Assembly (NCBI GenBank): GCA_934691625.1
Contig: CAKUTA010000024.1
Location: 1-12,659, forward strand
From: an uncultured Bacteroidales bacterium
Lineage (GTDB): Bacteria; Bacteroidota; Bacteroidia; Bacteroidales; UBA932
Length of the DNA: 12,659 nt
Direction of reading: 5' to 3'
Numbering within the stretch: the stretch's first letter is position 1; each line of letters begins with the position of its first letter. The notes below the pieces were generated by a model. That model was not told the origin of the DNA. It worked only from the letters and a program-made list of their open reading frames with translations, and did no database searches. Both the position numbers and the translations under genes were made by a program. This document shows positions 6,995 to 12,659 of this stretch, one piece after another.

Positions 6995-9415
6995 ATGAGC
7001 AAGTCGTTGAAAATTATTGTATCCGTACTGCTGTCAATGCTTTATGCCGCAGTTTCCACGGCATCGGCGGACGACGGCATGAAGACTGGCATTGACCCGC
7101 AGAAAGACTCCCTCTCGATGTGTGAGCTGCGGGAGTACCTTGAAATGATCAAGGAGAAAAGACCGGCAGTGGCGCTTGTGCTGAGCGGAGGAGGGGCTAA
7201 AGGTGCGTCGCATATAGGTGTGATAGAATGTCTCGACTCTCTCGGTATTCCTGTGGATGTAGTGCTTGGTACAAGTATGGGTGGGCTTATCGGTTCCCTG
7301 TACTCCCTTGGCTATTCATCGCATGAGATGGATTCGCTTATACGCTCTCTGGACTGGGATACGGCATTGACCGACAAGGTCCCGCGTGATTTCATATCCT
7401 ACTCCACATCCAAATATAAGGAGAAGATCCTGCTTTCATTCCCGTTCTTCTATGCGAAGAAGGACTACGAGCGGAGACGTGAGGAGAATATCCAGTATGC
7501 CGGTACGGAAAGGAAATATGATCAGCTGCGTCTTGGCGCAGGGACGGGCGAGGACCCTGCCAAACTCGTGAGGGAAAACCTTCTCGGAAGCCTTCCGTCG
7601 GGTTTCGCCGCGGGACAGAATGTGAACAATATATTCAGCTCATTGACAGTAGGGTATCAGGATGATATGGATTTCCTCGACCTGCCTGTCCCGTTTGTCT
7701 GCGTGGCTACGGAAATGGTCACTGCCAAGCCGAAGATATGGTATTCGGGCAAGCTCAATACGGCATTGCGTTCCACCATGTCCATTCCTGGCGTATTTGC
7801 TCCGGTGAAGGTGGACGGGATGGTGCTCGTGGACGGCGGAATGCGGGATAACTATCCTACAGACCTTGCGAAGGAGATGGGCGCAGATATCATAATAGGT
7901 GTGGACCTGTCTTCAGGATTCAGGGACTATAACGGGCTGAACAATCTCGGAGACATTATCTCTCAGGGTGTTGACATGCTGGGGCGCGAGTCCTATGAAA
8001 AAAATGTCAAGATACCTGATGTGACCATAAAACCGAAGCTTGATGAGTTTACAATGATGAGCTTCGATGATAAGAGCATTGATATAATAATCCGGCGCGG
8101 ACGTGAGGCGGCACTGGCTCAGCTGCCTGCTCTTGACAGCATTAAGGGGCTTGTCGGGCCATACAGGACAGAACTGCATAACCGCAAGGCTATAGATATA
8201 AATACCCGGCCTGTAAGAATCTCTCGGGTGGAGATCACCGGGGTGTCGGACAGGGAGTCCCGCTATCTGATGAGCAGGATAGGTATCCGTCCCGACAAGC
8301 CTGTAAAGAAGGGGGAGATCGAGGATGCTGTGGCTATGATGTTCGGAACCAATGCGTTCGATTATGTCACATACGAGCTGCTTGGCGATGAGGAGCCGTT
8401 TGCCCTCATGATACATTGCAAGCGCGGGCCGATTCATCAGTTCGGCATAGGCGGACGCTTCGACACGGAGGAGATTGTGTCGGTACTTCTTAATTTCGGT
8501 CTCAATGTGCACAAGCTGCAAGGGCCTGCACTTGACTTTACAGGCAAGGTTGGAACAAATCCGTATGCCAAGGCGCATTTCTATCTTATGGGGCCTTCCG
8601 GGCCTACGTTCAATGTCTCGGCGTCATTGAAATGGACGGACCGTAATCAGTTCAAGCTGGGCACCAGCGACTATAAAGTGGCTTATTTCAATGTGATGGA
8701 GGAGATTTACCTGTCCAATATCAGGTGGCGTAAGTTCGATATGCGTGCAGGGATCCGGAACAACTTCTTCAAGCTGAACTCTGCCATGACGGACAAGGTC
8801 AGCGGAGACTATGACTTCGGATATCTTACCAATGACTTCATATCCATCTTCGGCAATGTGCGTGCGGACACGTTCGATGACGGATATTTCCCTACGAAGG
8901 GCTTCACATTCGGGCTCGGATATGAATGGGTGTTCAAGGGAGTGCGGCATAAAATAGATCCGTTCCATGCGGTTAACATTGATTTCAAGACAGTTGCGCA
9001 GAAGGGCGTCTTCGCATGGATACCTTCAGTTTCTGCGAGATACATGTTTGGAGGTGATCCGTCATTGCCATATTTGAACCTTATGGGCGGCTCGATTGCC
9101 GGGCGTTATCTTGACCAGCAGATTCCTTTTGCCGGGATTAACTATGCTACAGCGATGGCTAATTTCCTGGCTGTCGCGAGGACGGATTTCAGATTCAAGC
9201 TCTTCAAGAACAATTATCTGACTGCGATGTTCAACTATGCTGTCACCGTGTCTGATATACGGAACCTTGGCGATGTGGACAGGACTCTTGGAGTGGTCGG
9301 AGCAGGACTCAAGTACTCATACGATTCGATAATAGGCCCTGTGGAGCTGGATCTGCACTGGGCATCACGCCGCTACAAGAGCGGTATGTACCTGAATATC
9401 GGACTTTATTTCTAG
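6995..9415 (+). CDS. Patatin-like phospholipase with C-terminal BamA-type barrel (type Vd-like)
   Basis: An 806-residue outer-membrane protein. Residues 1-25 form a signal peptide (KIIVSVLLSMLYAAVSTASA). The patatin lipase domain runs from about 57 to 300, with the oxyanion loop SGGGAKG (64-70), nucleophile Ser94 in GTSMG (92-96), and catalytic Asp280 in VDGG. A POTRA-like domain starts near 405 (RPVRISRVEITGV). From about 478 to the end is a membrane beta-barrel of the BamA/surface-antigen type, ending in aromatic Phe as barrel substrates of BAM usually do. The order patatin-POTRA-barrel matches the type Vd autotransporters PlpD (Pseudomonas) and FplA (Fusobacterium), which have phospholipase A1 activity. 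The Bacteroidota version is widespread, and to my knowledge its display and substrate are not settled. The Ser-Asp dyad is intact, so activity is expected. It follows rlmN by 37 bp and precedes recX by 4 bp. Confidence 0.92.
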   Translation: MSKSLKIIVSVLLSMLYAAVSTASADDGMKTGIDPQKDSLSMCELREYLEMIKEKRPAVALVLSGGGAKGASHIGVIECLDSLGIPVDVVLGTSMGGLIGSLYSLGYSSHEMDSLIRSLDWDTALTDKVPRDFISYSTSKYKEKILLSFPFFYAKKDYERRREENIQYAGTERKYDQLRLGAGTGEDPAKLVRENLLGSLPSGFAAGQNVNNIFSSLTVGYQDDMDFLDLPVPFVCVATEMVTAKPKIWYSGKLNTALRSTMSIPGVFAPVKVDGMVLVDGGMRDNYPTDLAKEMGADIIIGVDLSSGFRDYNGLNNLGDIISQGVDMLGRESYEKNVKIPDVTIKPKLDEFTMMSFDDKSIDIIIRRGREAALAQLPALDSIKGLVGPYRTELHNRKAIDINTRPVRISRVEITGVSDRESRYLMSRIGIRPDKPVKKGEIEDAVAMMFGTNAFDYVTYELLGDEEPFALMIHCKRGPIHQFGIGGRFDTEEIVSVLLNFGLNVHKLQGPALDFTGKVGTNPYAKAHFYLMGPSGPTFNVSASLKWTDRNQFKLGTSDYKVAYFNVMEEIYLSNIRWRKFDMRAGIRNNFFKLNSAMTDKVSGDYDFGYLTNDFISIFGNVRADTFDDGYFPTKGFTFGLGYEWVFKGVRHKIDPFHAVNIDFKTVAQKGVFAWIPSVSARYMFGGDPSLPYLNLMGGSIAGRYLDQQIPFAGINYATAMANFLAVARTDFRFKLFKNNYLTAMFNYAVTVSDIRNLGDVDRTLGVVGAGLKYSYDSIIGPVELDLHWASRRYKSGMYLNIGLYF

Positions 9416-9419
9416 CATT

Positions 9420-9896
9420 ATGGATCAGGAGAAGTATTCCAGAGTTCTGAACCGTCTTCAGGCTCAATGCTCCAGGAGGGAGTGCTGTGTCTCTGATATC
9501 CGCAGCAAGGCGAGCAAGGCGATGGATGGTGATGAGGAGGCGGCAGGGCTTATTGTGGATTCGCTCGTTGCCGACAAGTTCGTGGATGACCTGCGATATG
9601 CTTCGGCGTTTGCCCGGGAAAAGTCCTCCCTGTCAGGGTGGGGGCCGCAGAAGATCTCGTTCATGCTGATGCATAAAGGCATTGACCGTCAGGTGATAGC
9701 TGAAGCATTGACTGAGGTGGATGCAGATGCCGCCGGAAGAAAGCTGGAGTCTGTCGTGGCTGCCAGGTACAGGCTGCTTTCCGAAGATCCCCAGTGCCGT
9801 CTGAAGCTGTTGAAGTTCGCCCTCGGGCGTGGATATGGGTATGACGAGGTGAAGTCTGCCGTGGACAAGGTCATGAAGGCGGAAGACAGCTTCTAA
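9420..9896 (+). CDS. recX: Regulatory protein RecX
   Basis: RecX binds along RecA filaments and modulates, usually inhibits, RecA activity. The 158-residue all-helical protein has the family signature in its middle: FVDDLRYASAFARE (54-67), then GWG (73-75) and a short helix ending HKGI (85-88). It is followed by the third helical repeat with LLKFALGRGYGYDEV near the end. The start is 4 bp after the patatin gene's stop, so it is almost surely co-transcribed and translated with it. In many bacteria recX follows recA directly; here it is 3.7 kb away on the opposite strand. Its stop shares bases with that of mtgA. Confidence 0.9.
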   Translation: MDQEKYSRVLNRLQAQCSRRECCVSDIRSKASKAMDGDEEAAGLIVDSLVADKFVDDLRYASAFAREKSSLSGWGPQKISFMLMHKGIDRQVIAEALTEVDADAAGRKLESVVAARYRLLSEDPQCRLKLLKFALGRGYGYDEVKSAVDKVMKAEDSF

Positions 9897-10606
9897 TGCC
9901 GTATCCAGGCAGGGAATTCCAGGTTGTGCTCCATCCCTTCTATCATTGAGGCCCTGCTGCTTACATAGCCGGACGGTCTTGCTGCGTTGCGCCTTATCGG
10001 GTTCGGCAGGCAAGCCACGATCAGGCAAGCCTCATGCCTTGTGAGCTGCGATGCTTTCTTGTGGAACATCTGCTGTGCAGCCGCTTCTGCCCCATATATG
10101 CCTTTTCCCATCTCGGCGACATTGAGATAGACCTCCATTATCCTTTTCTTTCCCCAGATGGTTTCAATGAGGACTGTGAAGTATGCCTCGAAGCCCTTTC
10201 TTATGAAGCTCCTGGAAGGGAAGAGAAACACGTTTTTCGCGGTCTGCTGTGAGATGGTGCTGGCGCCACGTAGCCGCTTGCCCTTATTCTTATGGTCGTC
10301 TATTGCGTACTGTATTGATTTCCAGTCGAAACCGCTGTGGGTTGCGAAATTGTTGTCTTCAGCAGTGATAGCAGCCCTTGCCAGTTCTGGGGAAATCCTG
10401 TCCAGTCTTACCCATGTCTTGTGAGTCTTGAATGACTTGTCGTTCCAGTACTGGAAGGTGCGTTCGAGCATAAGCGGTGTGCCATAGACAGGGATCCATT
10501 TCAGGACGATGACCCAGAGCAGGGAGAGCACAATAAAGCACACCGGCAGCTTTATCAGCAGCAGGCGCCATAGTTTTCCGACAAAAGTGCGTTTCTTCTT
10601 GCTCAT
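9893..10606 (-). CDS. mtgA: Monofunctional biosynthetic peptidoglycan transglycosylase
   Basis: Glycosyltransferase family 51 enzyme that polymerises lipid II into glycan strands at the outer face of the inner membrane. Numbering from ATG 10606 (237 residues): basic N-terminus (MSKKKR), membrane anchor about 15-36, catalytic Glu83 in TAEDNNF (81-87), the GASTISQQTAKN motif (114-125), and then KKRIMEVYLNVAEMG and GIYGAEAAAQ. No transpeptidase domain follows, so it is the monofunctional type. The frame continues upstream to an ATG at 10633, but that codon lies inside the promoter (10617-10648) and cannot be on the mRNA. The stop codon (TAG) overlaps the TAA of convergent recX in the four bases CTAA. 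Confidence 0.95.
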   Translation of the reverse strand: MSKKKRTFVGKLWRLLLIKLPVCFIVLSLLWVIVLKWIPVYGTPLMLERTFQYWNDKSFKTHKTWVRLDRISPELARAAITAEDNNFATHSGFDWKSIQYAIDDHKNKGKRLRGASTISQQTAKNVFLFPSRSFIRKGFEAYFTVLIETIWGKKRIMEVYLNVAEMGKGIYGAEAAAQQMFHKKASQLTRHEACLIVACLPNPIRRNAARPSGYVSSRASMIEGMEHNLEFPAWIRH

Positions 10607-10616
10607 GTTACGTATG

Positions 10617-10648
10617 CAAAAATATAGTGACATTCATTATCCTGCAAA
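10617..10648 (-). promoter_or_regulatory. mtgA promoter
   Basis: On the minus strand, TTTG (plus-strand 10645-10648), exactly 20 bp, then TATTTTTG (10617-10624) match both consensus boxes. The RNA start should fall near 10610, only about 4 nt before ATG 10606. This makes the message nearly leaderless. The promoter occupies the gap after the upstream gene, so mtgA can be expressed independently. Confidence 0.7.
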
Positions 10649-10656
10649 TCGGCTTG

Positions 10657-11475
10657 TCAGTCTCCTTCTGTCTTCCTCGGAAGCTCCAGCCTGAATTTCC
10701 TGCTGCCGAAGTTGAGGTGGTACAGGACATCGCCTTCGGGGACAATGCCCTTGCTCATGGCTGTCCTGCGCCAGGTTCTTCTGTCAATGCAGAACATTAC
10801 CGGGCTTCGAAAGCCGTCCTCATGAAGACCTAGCCTGATATATGCCTGTCCGTCAGTCCATTCCATGTCCGCATAGCTCATGATGTCATCAGGATTCACT
10901 TCGCGTATGAATGTCATGAGCGCCTTGCCCATGCCTCCGGTGATGCGGAGCCATGGAAGCGAGGCGTAGCGGACCCATTCGTAAGAACGGATGACGTTGT
11001 CTCCCTTCAGCCATCTTCTTCCTGAGGAGAATGTCGCCACTGCGACGAGGCAGCCATCCTTTGCGAAGATGCCGTACCTGTATCTGGAGGTAGCATCTCC
11101 GTATGTGTGCCATCGGTTCAGGAATTCTGCGGCTTCAGGCCTGGTTATCCTGCGTATTGTCGTGTTCCTGGCAAAGACAGACCTGAATTCTCCCAGCTGA
11201 GCCAGAAGCCTGGCTTTCATCGTCTCCAGCCGCGACCGCCAGAGGTCTTCAGGAAGCAGCACTAGCTTCTGCCCCGGATTCCTGCTGATATATGAGTCTA
11301 TGGCATGCTGGAGCTCCTCATGCCTTTCGGCCGCTTCTTCCGGAGATGCGGCACCTGCCGGTATGGGGATGATGGTCACATCATTGCAGCACTTGAACAG
11401 CGGATGCCCTTCATGCTGCGCCAGTATGGCTCCTTTGCCGGATATGCATCCGGCTATTTCCTCGATGAATTCCAT
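10657..11475 (-). CDS. GNAT/Mom-like protein of unknown function
   Basis: A 272-residue cytoplasmic protein without signal peptide. I do not know its function. Residues 1-105 form a mixed domain containing LLPEDLWRSRLETMKARLL. Residues about 108-218 look like an acetyltransferase-type fold: FLNRWHTYGDA (118-128), LVAVATFSSGRR (143-154), SYEWVRYASLP (164-174), ITGGMGKAL (178-186, a plausible acyl-CoA loop) and SYADMEWTDGQAYIRLG (200-216). The order and spacing (strand, R/K-rich loop, EWxRY, GGxGK, FIRExNPxxIxSYADxxW, YxxLG) resembles phage proteins related to the Mom DNA modifier and GNAT enzymes. The tail has YHLNFGSRKFRL (252-263), again as in those phage proteins. Similar proteins are, as I recall, scattered in Bacteroidales chromosomes. 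No nuclease or methyltransferase partner is next to it; its neighbours are mtgA and purC. GNAT-like fold is an inference from motif pattern. Confidence 0.8.
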   Translation of the reverse strand: MEFIEEIAGCISGKGAILAQHEGHPLFKCCNDVTIIPIPAGAASPEEAAERHEELQHAIDSYISRNPGQKLVLLPEDLWRSRLETMKARLLAQLGEFRSVFARNTTIRRITRPEAAEFLNRWHTYGDATSRYRYGIFAKDGCLVAVATFSSGRRWLKGDNVIRSYEWVRYASLPWLRITGGMGKALMTFIREVNPDDIMSYADMEWTDGQAYIRLGLHEDGFRSPVMFCIDRRTWRRTAMSKGIVPEGDVLYHLNFGSRKFRLELPRKTEGD

Positions 11476-11494
11476 TTTACCTGTTTTCTGACAG

Positions 11495-11502
11495 CAAAGA
11501 TA
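11495..11502 (-). promoter_or_regulatory. Putative promoter (-7 box) of the GNAT/Mom-like gene
   Basis: The minus strand reads TATCTTTG, identical to the recA -7 box. The predicted RNA start near 11488 leaves a leader of about 12 nt before ATG 11475. No TTTG is visible 20 bp upstream, so the promoter may be weak or need an activator. Confidence 0.5.
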
Positions 11503-11522
11503 CTGCTAATCCTTATGATTTA

Positions 11523-11554
11523 TTTCATTCTTAGGCTGCCATTAGTTAACTTTG
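11523..11554 (+). promoter_or_regulatory. purC promoter
   Basis: TAACTTTG at 11547-11554 is an exact -7 match, with TTTC at 11523-11526 exactly 20 bp upstream as a near-consensus -33. The predicted RNA start around 11561 gives a leader of about 27 nt to ATG 11588. Confidence 0.6.
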
Positions 11555-11587
11555 CCGGACGGATTCAAATCTATAATATATAAAACG

Positions 11588-12526
11588 ATGGATGCAATTG
11601 TAAAGACCGATTTCAGTTTTCCCGGACAGGTCGGCAAGTATGTCGGGAAAGTCCGTGATGTCTATGATATCGACGGCAAGTATCTGGTGATGGTGGTTTC
11701 GGACAGGATTTCAGCATTTGATGTGGTGCTTCCGAAGGGAATTCCGTTCAAGGGCCAGATTCTTAATCAGATAGCTGCCAAGTTTCTGGATGCTACCGCA
11801 GATATTCTTCCCAACTGGAAGATCGCGACACCGGATCCGATGGTGACGGTCGGCTACAAATGCGAGCCATATCGTGTGGAGATGGTTATCCGTGGATGCC
11901 TTGCAGGACATGCCTGGCGTGAATATCAGTCGGGAAAGAGGACATTGTGCGGAGTTGCGCTGCCTGACGGAATGGTGGAGGGGCAGGCTTTCCCTGAACC
12001 GATAATAACTCCGTCAGCAAAAGCTTCCGAAGGGCATGACGAGGATATAACGAGAGATGAAATAATCGCGGAATGCATTGTCCCAGAGGCGGATTATATC
12101 CAGATCGAGAATTATACCCGTGCAATATTCAGGAGAGGTCAGGAGATAGCTGCCAAGATGGGGCTTATTCTCGTGGACACCAAGTATGAGTTCGGCAAGC
12201 GTGACGGAAAAATATACCTTATGGATGAGGTGCATACGCCTGACTCGTCACGCTATTATTATGCTGATGGCTATGAGGAGAGGCTCCGCAAAGGTGAGAA
12301 GCAGAAGCAGCTGTCGAAAGAGTTTGTGCGCGAATGGCTTATGGCCAATGGCTTCCAGGGCCTGGAGGGCCAGACTGTTCCTGAAATGACGCCTGAGGTG
12401 GTTTCGCATATCGAGGAACGGTATATCGAGCTTTATGAGAATATCACAGGGCAGAAGTTTGAGCGCCGCGAGTATAATGCTGCCGGAATAGAGAAGAATG
12501 TATCTGAATATCTGAAGACATTGTAA
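11588..12526 (+). CDS. purC: Phosphoribosylaminoimidazole-succinocarboxamide synthase (SAICAR synthetase)
   Basis: Joins aspartate to CAIR using ATP, giving SAICAR in de novo purine synthesis (EC 6.3.2.6). The 312-residue product is of the longer, yeast ADE1-like size class rather than the roughly 237-residue E. coli type. Visible motifs are GKVRDVYD (20-27), SDRISAFDV (38-46), [10 protein letters not shown] (101-110), [15 protein letters not shown] (141-155), LVDTKYEFG (196-204) and [12 protein letters not shown] (214-225). The frame is open upstream to a TTG at 11552, but that lies within the -7 box, so ATG 11588 is the start. It is a single-gene unit ending at the terminator at 12551-12582. 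Confidence 0.97.
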   Translation: MDAIVKTDFSFPGQVGKYVGKVRDVYDIDGKYLVMVVSDRISAFDVVLPKGIPFKGQILNQIAAKFLDATADILPNWKIATPDPMVTVGYKCEPYRVEMVIRGCLAGHAWREYQSGKRTLCGVALPDGMVEGQAFPEPIITPSAKASEGHDEDITRDEIIAECIVPEADYIQIENYTRAIFRRGQEIAAKMGLILVDTKYEFGKRDGKIYLMDEVHTPDSSRYYYADGYEERLRKGEKQKQLSKEFVREWLMANGFQGLEGQTVPEMTPEVVSHIEERYIELYENITGQKFERREYNAAGIEKNVSEYLKTL

Positions 12527-12550
12527 TCATATCTACTCCTTGAAAATCAG

Positions 12551-12582
12551 ACAGGGGCCGTCGTTAAGCGGCTCCTGTTTTT
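12551..12582 (+). terminator. Intrinsic terminator of purC
   Basis: ACAGGGGCCG (12551-12560) pairs with CGGCTCCTGT (12569-12578) in a 10-bp stem with one G-U pair and an 8-nt loop. A run of five T (12578-12582) follows. It lies 24 bp after the purC stop. Confidence 0.88.
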
Positions 12583-12586
12583 GGGT

Positions 12587-12602
12587 CAGGGGGAAAACCC
12601 TG
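12587..12602. other. Second small hairpin after purC
   Basis: CAGGG (12587-12591) and CCCTG (12598-12602) form a 5-bp stem with loop GGAAAA just after the terminator. There is no T-run on either side, so it may be a backup structure or chance. Confidence 0.3.
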
Positions 12603-12624
12603 TGTTTAGAATAACTGAAAAAGA

Positions 12625-12650
12625 TGTACCTTTAGGCAAATATAGGTACA
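12625..12650. promoter_or_regulatory. Inverted repeat with promoter-like boxes on both strands
   Basis: TGTACCT (12625-12631) and AGGTACA (12644-12650) are perfect inverted copies around a 12-bp centre. On the minus strand the right half includes TATATTTG (plus-strand 12637-12644), an exact -7 box. On the plus strand TACCTTTA (12627-12634) is one base off, with GTTT 19 bp upstream. This could be an operator or promoter for a gene beyond the window. The next gene is not visible, so the role is uncertain. Confidence 0.3.
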
Positions 12651-12659
12651 AGTATGGCA

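Noticed and set aside
7913..8578. 221-codon minus-strand frame inside the patatin-barrel gene
   Set aside because: Antisense shadow of a well-supported gene, with no motif or promoter.
10607..10633. Upstream ATG extension of mtgA
   Set aside because: It lies within the TTTG-N20-TATTTTTG promoter.
11552..11587. Upstream TTG extension of purC
   Set aside because: The TTG is part of the -7 box TAACTTTG, so it would not be transcribed. ATG 11588 gives the family N-terminus.

Overview
The window looks like chromosomal DNA of a member of the Bacteroidota, most likely the order Bacteroidales. Four things point there: upstream elements of the Bacteroidota type (TTTG, about 20 bp, TAnnTTTG) with no clear Shine-Dalgarno sequences; a C11 clostripain-like lipoprotein; a short RsmI; and several conserved proteins of unknown function typical of that phylum. 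It is a compact housekeeping region. There is no CRISPR array, tRNA, rRNA, prophage or restriction-defence cassette in it. The one mobile trace is the probable 3' tail of an IS30-family transposase at the extreme left edge.

Layout. (1) 1-130: probable IS30 tail, then a strong promoter. (2) 165-1430 (+): clostripain-family lipoprotein, converging with and overlapping thymidine kinase tdk (1411-2007, -). (3) 2155-4694 (+): a three-gene run of an acidic coiled-coil protein of unknown function, rsmI (ATGA overlap) and a ComEA-like helix-hairpin-helix membrane protein. (4) recA (4721-5755, -) ends tail-to-tail with that run. It starts in a 104-bp intergenic region from which rlmN, a patatin/BamA-type surface phospholipase and recX (5860-9896, +) are read the other way. 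(5) recX interlocks its stop codon with mtgA (9893-10606, -). Upstream of mtgA is an unrecognised GNAT/Mom-like protein (10657-11475, -). (6) purC (11588-12526, +) ends at a clear intrinsic terminator (12551-12582). The last 75 bases hold a small inverted repeat with promoter-like boxes.

How the genes fit together. Two genes act on nucleotides (tdk salvage, purC de novo purine synthesis). Two modify rRNA (rsmI for 16S, rlmN for 23S and tRNA). Two belong to recombination (recA and its modulator recX, which sit on opposite sides of a shared divergent promoter region). Three belong to the envelope (clostripain lipoprotein, patatin-barrel, mtgA). Promoter positions revise three starts: the clostripain, mtgA and purC frames all extend upstream of their likely transcription starts. 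rlmN, and nearly mtgA, look leaderless.

I found no convincing new multi-gene system. The best candidates for undescribed biology are the GNAT/Mom-like protein at 10657-11475, the acidic protein at 2155-3030, the 16-nt perfect hairpin at the 5' end of the recA transcript, and the recA/recX back-to-back arrangement.
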